Assembly: GCF_045278715.1 (NCBI RefSeq)
Contig: NZ_CP136420.1
Coordinates: forward strand, 1,116,001-1,180,000
Direction: 5' to 3'
DNA: 64,000 nucleotides
Source: Neomoorella carbonis
GTDB taxonomy: Bacteria > Bacillota > DSM-521 > Neomoorellales > Neomoorellaceae
Both the position numbers and the translations under genes were made by a program. This document shows, piece after piece, positions 41,296-49,438 of the stretch. Each line of letters starts with the position of its first letter. Position 1 is the stretch's first letter. The notes beneath the pieces were generated by a model that was not told where the DNA came from, did not search any database, and saw nothing but the letters and a program-made list of their open reading frames with translations.

Positions 41296-42213
41296 TTGCG
41301 CTTGCATACCTGGAAAGAACTCGTCTACCTCGACGCCCTGGCCCTGGTCCTGGCCCTGATCATCCTCCTGGGCGGTCCCCAGCCCCTGCGGGTCGCCCTG
41401 GGGCTGCCCTTTGTCCTCTTTTTGCCGGGCTATTGCCTGATAGCGGCCCTTTTCCCCCGGCAAAGGGACCTGGACGGCATCGAGCGGATAGCCCTGAGCT
41501 TCGGCCTGAGCATCGCCGTCGTGCCCCTCATCGGGCTAGCCCTCAACTACACCCCCTGGGGCATCCGCCTCTACCCCATCCTTATCTCCCTGTTAATCTG
41601 GATCCTGGGCCTCTCCGCCCTGGGCCTCACCCGCCGCCGGCGGCTGCCCCCGGAGGAGCGGTTGACCATCGCCCTGGAGCTCAAGCCCCCGGCCTGGCGC
41701 GCCCTCACGCCCCTGGACCGGATCCTCTCCATCGTCCTCATCGGCGCCATAATCTTGGCCGTGGGCAGCATCGTCTACGTCGTCAAGACTCCCAAAGTTG
41801 GGGAGCGCTTCACGGAATTTTACATCCTCGGACCTTCCGGCAAAGCGGAGGGCTACCCGCGCCAGCTCACCCTGGGTGAGAGCGGCCAGGTCATTTTGGG
41901 CATCGTCAACCACGAGTACGCCCGGGTGGAGTACAGGGTGACGGTGCGCCAGGGGACGGACGACCTGGTGCAGCTCGGCCCCCTGGTGTTAAACCATGAG
42001 GAGAAATGGGAAGAACCCCTCACCTTTACCCCCCGCCGGGCCGGGGAGAACCAGAAAATCGAGTTTCTCCTCTACAAAACCGGAGAGACGCCCCAGCCGG
42101 GTATACCTTACGTCAAAGCAGGCGACACGACACCCTCCGTAGCGCCTTATCGCGACCTGCACCTGTGGATAAACGTCGTCAATCCCAGCACCAGCAAACA
42201 GCCCGGGAGATGA
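41296..42213 (+). CDS. DUF1616 membrane protein
   Basis: 305 residues: four membrane helices (~9-28, 33-50, 70-85, 92-110), a cytoplasmic stretch, a fifth helix (~143-165), then an extracellular beta-rich domain (FTEFYILGPSGKAEGYPRQL; GIVNHEYARVEYRVTV) ending in a Pro/Ser tail. This is the DUF1616 layout, found in archaea and some Firmicutes, often near glycosyltransferase or exosortase genes; function unknown. TTG 41296 follows GGGGGAA. The next gene begins 7 nt later. Confidence 0.8.
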   Translation: MRLHTWKELVYLDALALVLALIILLGGPQPLRVALGLPFVLFLPGYCLIAALFPRQRDLDGIERIALSFGLSIAVVPLIGLALNYTPWGIRLYPILISLLIWILGLSALGLTRRRRLPPEERLTIALELKPPAWRALTPLDRILSIVLIGAIILAVGSIVYVVKTPKVGERFTEFYILGPSGKAEGYPRQLTLGESGQVILGIVNHEYARVEYRVTVRQGTDDLVQLGPLVLNHEEKWEEPLTFTPRRAGENQKIEFLLYKTGETPQPGIPYVKAGDTTPSVAPYRDLHLWINVVNPSTSKQPGR

Positions 42214-42219
42214 AGCCAG

Positions 42220-43020
42220 TTGACCACTTCCCAACCCATGTACCAGGCCGGGCCGGACACCCGGGGAGAAACCCCCTTCAAGGCCCTGCTGCCCTGGTTT
42301 TACGGGGTTCTTTTAACCGCGGCCGAGATTCTGACGGCCCTCATGTACATACCCGCCGGCCTGGCCCTGCACTTCAGCATCTTGATCCTCTTAATCCTTC
42401 AGGCCGCCCTGGAGGCGGGGAAACCCCGCCACGCCCTCTACCAGGCCCTCACCCTGGCGCCCCTGACACGCATCATGAGCCTGACCCTGCCCCTGGGCAG
42501 CTTTCCCCTGATGTGGTGGTACGCCATCACCAGCCTGCCCCTTTTGGCGGCGGCCGGGGCGGCGGCCGCCCTCTGCGGCTTTAAGGCCGCCGACCTGGGC
42601 CTGGTCCGGGGCCGCCCCGGGCTGCAGGTCCTGGTGGCCCTGAGCGGCCTGCCCCTGGGCCTCCTGGAATACCTGATCTTGAGACCTCAGCCCCTGGCGG
42701 GCCTCGACTTTCGCCATCTGTGGCTCCCGGCCCTGATCCTCCTCATATGCACCGGTTTCATGGAGGAGCTGGTCTTCCGCGGCCTTATCATGCGGGCGGC
42801 TACAATCGCCGCCGGGCCGCGCTTTGCCCTCAACTACATGAGCTTTATCTTCGCCATCCTGCATATCACCCACCGCTCGGTCCTGGACGTTTTCTTCGTT
42901 TTTGCCGTGGCCCTCTTTTTCGGCTGGGTAGTCCAAAAGGATCGCTCCATCCTGGGGGTCACCCTGGCCCACGGCCTTACCAATATCACCCTTTACCTCA
43001 TCTGGCCCAACCTGTTATAA
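42220..43020 (+). CDS. CPBP family intramembrane glutamic endopeptidase
   Basis: 266-residue polytopic membrane protein. Abi/CAAX-protease motifs are present: GFMEELVFRGLIMRA (~177-191, EExxxR), a middle His in FAILHITHRSVLDVFFVF (~210-228), and LAHGLTNI (~250). Prokaryotic CPBP proteins process peptides or act in immunity; the substrate here is unknown. TTG 42220 after GGGAGATG. Close spacing with the DUF1616 gene suggests a shared function. Confidence 0.85.
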   Translation: MTTSQPMYQAGPDTRGETPFKALLPWFYGVLLTAAEILTALMYIPAGLALHFSILILLILQAALEAGKPRHALYQALTLAPLTRIMSLTLPLGSFPLMWWYAITSLPLLAAAGAAAALCGFKAADLGLVRGRPGLQVLVALSGLPLGLLEYLILRPQPLAGLDFRHLWLPALILLICTGFMEELVFRGLIMRAATIAAGPRFALNYMSFIFAILHITHRSVLDVFFVFAVALFFGWVVQKDRSILGVTLAHGLTNITLYLIWPNLL

Positions 43021-43040
43021 TTTCTCTGGGTGATATATCC

Positions 43041-43682
43041 ATGCGCGCCAGGATTATCCTCGGCGGGGTCGCGGCCCTCATCATGGGCAGCGGCCTCCTG
43101 CTGTATTTTCTTTTAGGCTTTCCTGCCGGCAGGGGGACGGCGCCGGTGCCCTTTTTTGGACCATCCCCGGGCGGGACGGGCTGGCAAGCGCCGGGTGCCG
43201 GTACCCGGACACCCGCGGGGAGCCCGCCGGCCGCACCGGGAGGAGGGGGCGCGGGGGTGACCCCGGCTCCAGGGGCAGCAGCCCCGGCGCCGGGAGGCTC
43301 CCTGCAGCCGGACGCCCCTCCCGGGCTGTCGCAGCCGGAGGAGCAGGTCTGGCAGGAGTACGCGCCGCGCCTCCTGGCCCTGCAGGAGCAGTACCAGGGC
43401 CGCCTGGACGCCCTGCTGGCCCGCGCCTACGCCGACTACCAGCGCAGTAAAAACGACAGGGCCAGGCTCCTCTCCCTGGCCGCCTACTACATCAAGGCGG
43501 GCGCGGCCCTGGAGAAGGAAGCCGACGGCGCCTTCAACAGCATCGCCGCCGCCATGGAAGCAGAACTGAAAGAGCGCCACCTGCCCCTGACCATGGTCCA
43601 GGACCTGCGGCGCCGGTACCGGGACTTAAAGCAGCAGCGACGAAGGGCCATCTTCAGCCGTGCCTGGGAATTAATTAATTAA
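43041..43682 (+). CDS. Membrane-anchored Pro/Gly/Ala-rich protein with C-terminal helical domain, unknown
   Basis: 213 residues: an N-terminal membrane anchor or signal (ARIILGGVAALIMGSGLLLY), a low-complexity Pro/Gly/Ala linker (~27-95), then a highly helical, charged domain (~100-213, EYAPRLLALQEQYQGRLDAL..) likely a coiled coil outside the cell. No family recognised. ATG 43041 after TGGGTGATA. The last codons lie inside a perfect palindrome that serves as terminator. Confidence 0.65.
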   Translation: MRARIILGGVAALIMGSGLLLYFLLGFPAGRGTAPVPFFGPSPGGTGWQAPGAGTRTPAGSPPAAPGGGGAGVTPAPGAAAPAPGGSLQPDAPPGLSQPEEQVWQEYAPRLLALQEQYQGRLDALLARAYADYQRSKNDRARLLSLAAYYIKAGAALEKEADGAFNSIAAAMEAELKERHLPLTMVQDLRRRYRDLKQQRRRAIFSRAWELIN

Positions 43683-43699
43683 TTCCCAGGCAAATTTTT
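43661..43699 (+). terminator. Perfect 32-bp palindrome and terminator
   Basis: Bases 43661-43676 are the exact reverse complement of 43677-43692 (arm TGCCTGGGAATTAATT), followed by AATTTTTC. The stop codon of the preceding gene is within the stem. Preceding AT tracts also allow termination from the other strand. Confidence 0.8.
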
Positions 43700-43724
43700 C
43701 ATTGGAAAAGGAGGAAATTGTTTC

Positions 43725-43805
43725 TTGACGACGAATATAAGAGAAACCAGTGGGACTAAAGTCCTTATCCATTCTGGGACTTTTCAAGGACCAAAGTCGT
43801 ATTAA
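43725..43805 (+). CDS. Possible 26-residue leader peptide
   Basis: AAGGAGG (43708-43714) sits 10 nt before TTG 43725, opening a frame MTTNIRETSGTKVLIHSGTF..KSY. The DNA contains two related blocks, GGGACTAAAGTCC (43752-43764) and GGACCAAAGTC (43788-43798), able to form small stems. No homology recognised. It may be a leader peptide or a structured leader for the flavoprotein gene at 43833. Confidence 0.3.
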   Translation: MTTNIRETSGTKVLIHSGTFQGPKSY

Positions 43806-43832
43806 CGTCCCGCAAAAAGTGGTGGTATTAAT

Positions 43833-45077
43833 TTGCAGCACTGCGACGTGGCAGTAGTCGGCGCCGGACCGGCCGGCTGCAGCGCGGCGCGCCTGATTGC
43901 CGCGGCCGGTTTCCGGGTAATCATCCTGGAAGAACACAATCATATTGGCGAACCCCTGCAGTGCTCCGGCCTCATCAGCCCCCGCACCCTGGAGCTTTCC
44001 GGTTACCAGGGGGAGCTGCGCCACGCCCTCCACGGCTTCAACCTCCACAGCCCCGCAGGGCATACCTTGGGATTCCAAACCAATAAAACCTACGCCGTGG
44101 CCGTCGACCGCGTGGCCCTGGACCGGCAGCTGGCAGACGCCGCCCGGGCGGCGGGAGCGGAGCTGATCACCGGGGCCAGGGTGGGCCGCCTGCAGTATGC
44201 AGGTGACGGCATAATCCTGCATGCGGCGGGAACTGCCGTCAAGGCGCGGCTGGTCATCGCCGCCGACGGGGCCCGCTCATATTTCGCCCGCCGTCTGGGC
44301 CTCAGGCCGCGGGAGATCATCCCCCTGGCGGCGGCGGAAATAGAGCTGGGGCCGGGTAGCCGGGCCCGGGAGGACGTCATCGAGCTCTTCCTGGGGCGGG
44401 ACTTCGCCCCCGGCTGGTTCGGCTGGCTCTTCCCGGCGGGAAAGGGCCGGGCGAGAATCGGCGTCGGGGTGGGCCTTAAAGGTCCCAGTCCACGGCGCTG
44501 CCTGGACATGCTGTTGAAACGCTACCCGGAATATTTCAGAGAAGCGAAGCTTCTGCGCTACACCGGCGGCTGCGTGCCCATCGGGCCGCCGCCCCGCTTT
44601 TACGGCGAGCGGGTGATGCTTTTAGGCGATGCCGCCGCCCAGGTAAAGCCCATCTCCGGCGGCGGCCTCTACCTGGGGCTGCACGCGGCCCGGCACTGCG
44701 CCCGCACGGCTATCCGGGCCCTGGAGCAAAAAGACTTTAGCGCCGCTGTTCTCGCCGGCTACCAGGAGGCCTGGGAAAAAGAGTTCGGCGCGGCCCTGCG
44801 CAGCGATCTGGTGCTGCGGGAATTATTCCTTTCTTTGAACGATACGAAAGCCGATTATCTTACCCGCTTTTTCGACAACAGTTTCTGGCGGCAGTTTATA
44901 GCCCGGTACGCCGACATCGACTACCCCTCGTTCCTGGTGAAAAAAATCCTGGGAACGGGGCTCCTGCCCCGCAAGTTTTTCCAGCTGGCCCTGGACCTGG
45001 GCGGCTTTATCGGCCGCATAGTGAACAAGGACCGGAGCCGGCAGGCCCTGTCAGCCCTGGAAGCGGGAGAGTATTAA
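43833..45077 (+). CDS. Geranylgeranyl reductase family FAD-dependent oxidoreductase
   Basis: 414 residues. Seen: N-terminal FAD motif CDVAVVGAGPAGCSAARLIA (residues 4-23), the ExR-like EEHNHIGEPLQCSGLIS (33-49) with the Cys typical of this family, ADGARSYFARRLGL, and the second FAD motif VMLLGDAAAQVKPISGGGLYLG (~266-287). The family reduces isoprenoid double bonds (archaeal lipids, menaquinone chains) or related substrates; in this bacterium a prenyl-chain reductase is plausible given the isoprenoid genes, but unproven. TTG 43833. Confidence 0.85.
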   Translation: MQHCDVAVVGAGPAGCSAARLIAAAGFRVIILEEHNHIGEPLQCSGLISPRTLELSGYQGELRHALHGFNLHSPAGHTLGFQTNKTYAVAVDRVALDRQLADAARAAGAELITGARVGRLQYAGDGIILHAAGTAVKARLVIAADGARSYFARRLGLRPREIIPLAAAEIELGPGSRAREDVIELFLGRDFAPGWFGWLFPAGKGRARIGVGVGLKGPSPRRCLDMLLKRYPEYFREAKLLRYTGGCVPIGPPPRFYGERVMLLGDAAAQVKPISGGGLYLGLHAARHCARTAIRALEQKDFSAAVLAGYQEAWEKEFGAALRSDLVLRELFLSLNDTKADYLTRFFDNSFWRQFIARYADIDYPSFLVKKILGTGLLPRKFFQLALDLGGFIGRIVNKDRSRQALSALEAGEY

Positions 45078-45138
45078 GTCCTTACTATTAAAAAACCTGG
45101 AGAAAAATAATAGGCACTCAAAATGGTAAGAAACATGA

Positions 45139-45210
45139 AGCGGAGGCTGTGAACCCTGGCCCGTATGTGGGCGCCTGGACCAGGGCGAGCCTGTGGCGCA
45201 ACCGGCCGCT
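45139..45210 (+). other. Nested-helix structured leader candidate upstream of manC
   Basis: Four nested complementary blocks: AGCGG (45139-45143)/CCGCT (45206-45210), AGGCT (45144-45148)/AGCCT (45188-45192), CCCTGG (45154-45159)/CCAGGG (45180-45185), and CCC (45160-45162)/GGG (45169-45171). GTTTTAGC follows. No known riboswitch consensus recognised. Confidence 0.4.
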
Positions 45211-45254
45211 GTTTTAGCAAATGGCGGTTTTCGCGTTTTTATGGGGGTGGTTTT

Positions 45255-46736
45255 TTGCCGGCGGTAGTAGTGATCATGGCCGGGGGGTCGGGCGAGCGGT
45301 TCTGGCCCTACAGCAGGAAAGAAAAGCCCAAGCAGTTCCTGGAGATTGCCGGCAAGGGCAGCCTCCTCCAGCAGACGGTCCGGAGGGCGCTGCTGCTCAC
45401 CTCTATAGAAAATATCTACATAGTGACTGGGAAAGAGTATACAGGGCTTGTACGCGAGCAGGTGCCGGAGCTTTTGCCGGATAACCTCCTGGTCGAACCG
45501 GCAGGCCGCGATACGGCCCCGTGCATAGCCCTGGCAGCCGCTTATCTCGCGGCCAAAAATACGGAAACCTTGATGGTCGTTTTACCGGCCGACCATATGG
45601 TGCTGGACAACGACGCTTTTTGCGAAACAATCCGGGAAGGCCTGAAGGTAGCGGCAAGCACCGGCGGCCTGGTGACCGTCGGCATCCAGCCGACCCGGCC
45701 GGAAACGGGCTACGGCTACATCCACGTGGGCGTGAAGAAGATCGAGGCGGGCCGGGCCTACCCCGTCGACCGTTTTGTCGAAAAGCCGGACGCCCGCCAG
45801 GCGGCGGCCTACCTGGCCTCCGGCGAGTATTTGTGGAACAGCGGCATGTTCATCTGGCAGGTCAAAGCCATCCGGGAAGCCATCAGGCGCTACCTGCCGG
45901 AGCTGGCGGCCGGGATGGCCCCCATCGAGGCCGCTGTCGGCACAGAGAACTTTGCATGCGTACTCCGCGACCACTTCCCGGCCCTCCCCAAAATATCCAT
46001 CGACTACGGGGTCATCGAAAAGGCGGACAACGTCTGGGTCGTACCCGGCAGTTTCGGCTGGGACGACCTGGGGACATGGACCGCCCTGGAACGGGTGATG
46101 GAGCCGGACAGCTGCGGCAACCTGATCCAGGGCCAGGCGGTGCTGCTGGATACCGAGAACGTCATCGCCAGGAACGACAACGGGGAAAAACTCCTGGTGG
46201 CCTTCGGCCTTAAAGATCTGCTCATCGTCGATATGCCCGACGTCCTTTTGGTCGCCCATAAAGACAGGGTGCCGGAGCTCAAGAAAGTGATCCAGGAGTT
46301 GCAGAAACAGGGCCTGGGCAGGTTCTTGCACAGCCTCCTCGAGGAAGGGGACCGGGTGAGCGGCCTCCTGGCCGGCCTGGACTGGAAGTGCCCGGTCGTG
46401 GAGAAGCCCTGGGGCAGGGAAATCCTGTGGACCCAGACCCCATACTATGCCGGCAAGATCCTGCAGGTGCAGCCGGGGCACTCCTTAAGCCGCCAGTACC
46501 ACCGGGAAAAGCGGGAAACCATGTGGTTTTTAAAGGGTGAAGGCGAGCTGGAGCTGGGTGGTAGGAAGATCCAGGTAAGGCCAAATATGATCTTTGATAT
46601 CCCGCCGGGCACCGTCCACCGCATCCGGGCCAAAACCGGGATGGTGGTCCTGGAGGTGTCGTCGCCGCATATGGACGACGTCATCCGCCTGGAAGACGCC
46701 TACGGCCGCGCGGACTTAAGGGCGGAGAATTATTAA
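45255..46736 (+). CDS. manC: Mannose-1-phosphate guanylyltransferase / mannose-6-phosphate isomerase (type II)
   Basis: Makes GDP-mannose from mannose-1-phosphate and GTP; the C-terminal cupin can isomerise fructose-6-phosphate. Seen: GGSGERFWPYSRKEKPKQF (residues 9-27, pyrophosphorylase signature), VEPAGRDTAPCIALAA, VLPADHMV, FVEKPD, EYLWNSGMFIW, then cupin motifs VEKPWGREILW, HREKRETMWFLKGEGEL and DIPPGTVHRI. 493 residues. TTG 45255 is 5-6 nt after GGGGGTGG; the longer frame from 45165 lacks a site. Starts the polysaccharide locus with manB. Confidence 0.92.
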   Translation: MPAVVVIMAGGSGERFWPYSRKEKPKQFLEIAGKGSLLQQTVRRALLLTSIENIYIVTGKEYTGLVREQVPELLPDNLLVEPAGRDTAPCIALAAAYLAAKNTETLMVVLPADHMVLDNDAFCETIREGLKVAASTGGLVTVGIQPTRPETGYGYIHVGVKKIEAGRAYPVDRFVEKPDARQAAAYLASGEYLWNSGMFIWQVKAIREAIRRYLPELAAGMAPIEAAVGTENFACVLRDHFPALPKISIDYGVIEKADNVWVVPGSFGWDDLGTWTALERVMEPDSCGNLIQGQAVLLDTENVIARNDNGEKLLVAFGLKDLLIVDMPDVLLVAHKDRVPELKKVIQELQKQGLGRFLHSLLEEGDRVSGLLAGLDWKCPVVEKPWGREILWTQTPYYAGKILQVQPGHSLSRQYHREKRETMWFLKGEGELELGGRKIQVRPNMIFDIPPGTVHRIRAKTGMVVLEVSSPHMDDVIRLEDAYGRADLRAENY

Positions 46737-46750
46737 AAGGTGGAGCGCCG

Positions 46751-48118
46751 ATGAATCCTGCTGTCTTTAAAGCCTACGATATCCGCGGCGTGGCCGACCG
46801 GGACTTACCGGATGATGAAGTCGAAAAACTGGGGAGAAGTTTAGGGACCTATTTTCAGGCCCACGGTTACCGGCAGGTCGTCATCGCCAGGGACAACCGC
46901 CGGCACTCTTCCCGCCTGCGGAATGCCCTGGTACAGGGCCTCACCGCCGCGGGGTGCGACTGTATCGACATCGGCGAGACCATCACCCCGGTCTTTTACT
47001 TCGCCCACCACCACCTGAACCTGAAGGCCGGCGTCATGATCACCGCCAGCCACAACCCGCCCCAGGACAACGGTTTCAAGGTCTACTGCGGCGAGGGCAC
47101 CATCTTCGGCGAAGCCATTCAGGAAGTACGGCGCATCATGGAAAGAGGAGAGTTTAAAACCGGCCGGGGCCGGGTGGAAGAGGTCCAGGTGGAAGGTAGC
47201 TACATAGATTATATAGCTTCCCGCATAAAGCTTGAGACAAGGCTGCGGGTAGTTGCCGACGGCGGCAACGGCACGGCCGGTCCGGTGGCGGTGAAGCTCC
47301 TCCAGGCCCTGGGCTGCCAGGTAATCCCCCTGTACTGCGAATCTGACCCGGCCTTTCCCCACCACCACCCCGACCCCACGGTGGTGGAAAACCTGGTGGA
47401 TTTAAAGCAGGCGGTCCTGGACAATAAAGCCGACCTGGGACTCTCCTTTGACGGTGACGGCGACCGGCTGGGGGTAATCGACGACCGGGGCCAGGTTATC
47501 TGGGGGGACATGCTCCAGATCCTCTTCTGGCGCGAGATCATGCCCAGGTACCCCGGCAGCCGGGCCATAGTCGAGGTAAAGTGCAGCCAGACCCTGGTGG
47601 ATGAGATCACCCGGCTGGGCGGGCGGCCGTTCTTTTACAAAACAGGCCACTCCCTCATCAAAGCCAAGATGCGGGAACTGGGCATCCCCTTTACCGGCGA
47701 GATGTCCGGGCACCTCTTTTTCGCCGACGAATACTTCGGCTACGACGACGCCCTCTATGCCGCGGCCCGGCTGCTGCGCATTGTCGCCGGCCAGGGCCGG
47801 AAGCTGTCCGAACTCCTGGCCGATGTGCCAAGGCTACCCATCACGCCGGAGGTCCGCGTCCCCTGCCCGGAAAACAAAAAGCAGACGGTTATCAGCGGCA
47901 TAACGGAATCCTTCCGCCGGGAAGGGTACGAAGTGATCGACGTCGACGGCGCCCGGGTCGTTTTTCCCAATGGCTGGGGCCTCATCCGCGCCTCCAACAC
48001 CCAGGAAGTGCTGGTCTTGAGGTGCGAGGCGAAGAGCGAAGCGGAGCTGGAGGAAATCAAGAGGAAGTTCGAGGAAAAGCTGGGGACGTATGTTAGCGGC
48101 CCGGTAGTTTGGGATTAA
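46751..48118 (+). CDS. manB: Phosphomannomutase / phosphoglucomutase
   Basis: Interconverts hexose 6- and 1-phosphates, feeding manC. Seen: FKAYDIRGVADRDL at the N-terminus, catalytic phosphoserine motif MITASHNPPQDNGFKVY (~97-113), metal loop LSFDGDGDRLGVID (~232-245), sugar-binding GEMSGHLFFADEYFGYDD (~316-333), and the C-terminal phosphate loop RASNTQEVLVLR. 455 residues. ATG 46751 after AAAGGTGGAG, 14 nt from manC. Confidence 0.94.
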   Translation: MNPAVFKAYDIRGVADRDLPDDEVEKLGRSLGTYFQAHGYRQVVIARDNRRHSSRLRNALVQGLTAAGCDCIDIGETITPVFYFAHHHLNLKAGVMITASHNPPQDNGFKVYCGEGTIFGEAIQEVRRIMERGEFKTGRGRVEEVQVEGSYIDYIASRIKLETRLRVVADGGNGTAGPVAVKLLQALGCQVIPLYCESDPAFPHHHPDPTVVENLVDLKQAVLDNKADLGLSFDGDGDRLGVIDDRGQVIWGDMLQILFWREIMPRYPGSRAIVEVKCSQTLVDEITRLGGRPFFYKTGHSLIKAKMRELGIPFTGEMSGHLFFADEYFGYDDALYAAARLLRIVAGQGRKLSELLADVPRLPITPEVRVPCPENKKQTVISGITESFRREGYEVIDVDGARVVFPNGWGLIRASNTQEVLVLRCEAKSEAELEEIKRKFEEKLGTYVSGPVVWD

Positions 48119-48144
48119 AGAACCGGCAGGAAGAGGTGAAGAAA

Positions 48145-49308
48145 TTGCTGCCTTTAGAAAAGCTGAGGAGAGAAGAGGTTGAGGAACGCGGGACGGCCAG
48201 TATAAGCGCCCAGCCCGCCCATACCATAATCATCCCAGCCTATAACGAAGAACAGGGTTTACCCGTAGTGCTGGAGAAGATCCTGAAGCTGATCGATGAT
48301 AGTTTTGAGATCCTCATTGTCGACGACGGCTCTACCGACAATACGGCGGCAGTGGCCCGGAGGTACCCCTGCCGCTTGATCAGGCATAAAATTAACCGGG
48401 GCAAGGGTGCGGCCATGAAGACCGGCATCCAGAACGCCCGGGGCGAGAACATCATCTTCATCGACGCCGATGACACCTACCCGGCTGAAACTATTTTGGA
48501 GATCGCCGCCGCCCTGGAGGATTACGATTATGTCGTCGCTTCAAGGAGCAAAGGGAAGCAGAATATCCCCGCCTTCAACCGGATAGGTAACGCTATTTTC
48601 CGTAACTCAATTCGCTACATCTACGGCTTTAAAGCCTATGACCCCCTGACCGGCCTTTACGGCCTCAAGAAAACGCACCTGGAAAAAATGGACCTCCACT
48701 CCCGCGGCTTCGGCATTGAATCGGAAATAGCCATCAAAGCCGCGGCCATGGGGCTAAAGATCAAAGATATACCCATCGTCTACCGTGAACGGATCGGGAA
48801 AGCGAAGCTGAACGGCCTCAGGGACGGCTACCGCATCGGGTGCACGATTTTAAAGCACCTGCCCCTGTACAACCCGACCCTGGCCTTTATCCTGCCGGGC
48901 CTGCTGCTCTTTTTGGCCGGCTTAACAGCCATGATAGGTTTTGTCAAGGAACCCCAGCAGGTCCGGGGGATAGCGGCCTCCTTATTAATGCTAGCCGGTT
49001 TCCAGGTCGTCACTCTGGGTGTCGCCAGCAAGCTCTACGGGTTAGTGCATAAAAACAGGAAACCCAGTCCCCTCATGATGTTTTTTTTGCGAAGCAGGGT
49101 TGACAGGAAGCTGATCCTTTTTTCCTTTGCTATAATCCTACTTTCCGCCGCCAGCCTCCTGATGGTGGCTAAAGGCCAGCCGGGGATGGAAGTCTATTCA
49201 TTCCCCCTGCTTACAGGCGGCCTGCTGGGAGTGCTGTTGTTTTTTGCGACGATATTTCTATCCATCTTCGTTCCCGATGTTTCTTCCCGCAGCATTAAAT
49301 TAAGCTAG
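48145..49308 (+). CDS. Family 2 glycosyltransferase, DPM1-like, membrane-anchored
   Basis: Transfers sugar from a nucleotide donor, probably to a polyprenyl phosphate. GT-A core: TIIIPAYNEEQGLPVVLEKI, LIVDDGSTDNT, GKGAAMKTGIQNA, FIDADDTYP (DxD) and ESEIAIKAAAMGLKI (acceptor loop). Four C-terminal membrane helices follow (~245-275, 285-300, ~325-350, ~355-380). TTG 48145 with GAAGAGGTG upstream is chosen; TTG 48109 would overlap manB. Native GC-rich composition. A GDP-mannose donor is likely from its neighbours. Confidence 0.85.
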   Translation: MLPLEKLRREEVEERGTASISAQPAHTIIIPAYNEEQGLPVVLEKILKLIDDSFEILIVDDGSTDNTAAVARRYPCRLIRHKINRGKGAAMKTGIQNARGENIIFIDADDTYPAETILEIAAALEDYDYVVASRSKGKQNIPAFNRIGNAIFRNSIRYIYGFKAYDPLTGLYGLKKTHLEKMDLHSRGFGIESEIAIKAAAMGLKIKDIPIVYRERIGKAKLNGLRDGYRIGCTILKHLPLYNPTLAFILPGLLLFLAGLTAMIGFVKEPQQVRGIAASLLMLAGFQVVTLGVASKLYGLVHKNRKPSPLMMFFLRSRVDRKLILFSFAIILLSAASLLMVAKGQPGMEVYSFPLLTGGLLGVLLFFATIFLSIFVPDVSSRSIKLS

Positions 49309-49319
49309 GGGCAGAAAAA

Positions 49320-49424
49320 GTGCGTATCTGCATCGTCGGCTCTTCCAAAAAGTTCTTCAGCGGCATATCGGCTTACACCATTGTTATGGCCAATGCCTTT
49401 GTCGAGCAGGGCCATAAGAGATAG
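49320..49424 (+). pseudogene. Truncated glycosyltransferase family 4 N-terminus
   Basis: GTG 49320 opens 34 codons reading MRICIVGSSKKFFSGISAYT then IVMANAFVEQGHKR and a stop. It looks like the first strand, Gly-rich loop and helix of a GT-B (family 4) glycosyltransferase, in native GC-rich sequence, cut off after about 33 residues exactly where the DNA turns AT-rich. Read as the stump of an original gene at the left edge of an imported segment. Confidence 0.7.
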
Positions 49425-49438
49425 AGGAGTCATTATTT

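Noticed and set aside
42720..43040. Upstream extension of the anchored Pro/Gly-rich protein
   Set aside because: It overlaps the CPBP gene in another frame; ATG 43041 begins a proper membrane anchor.
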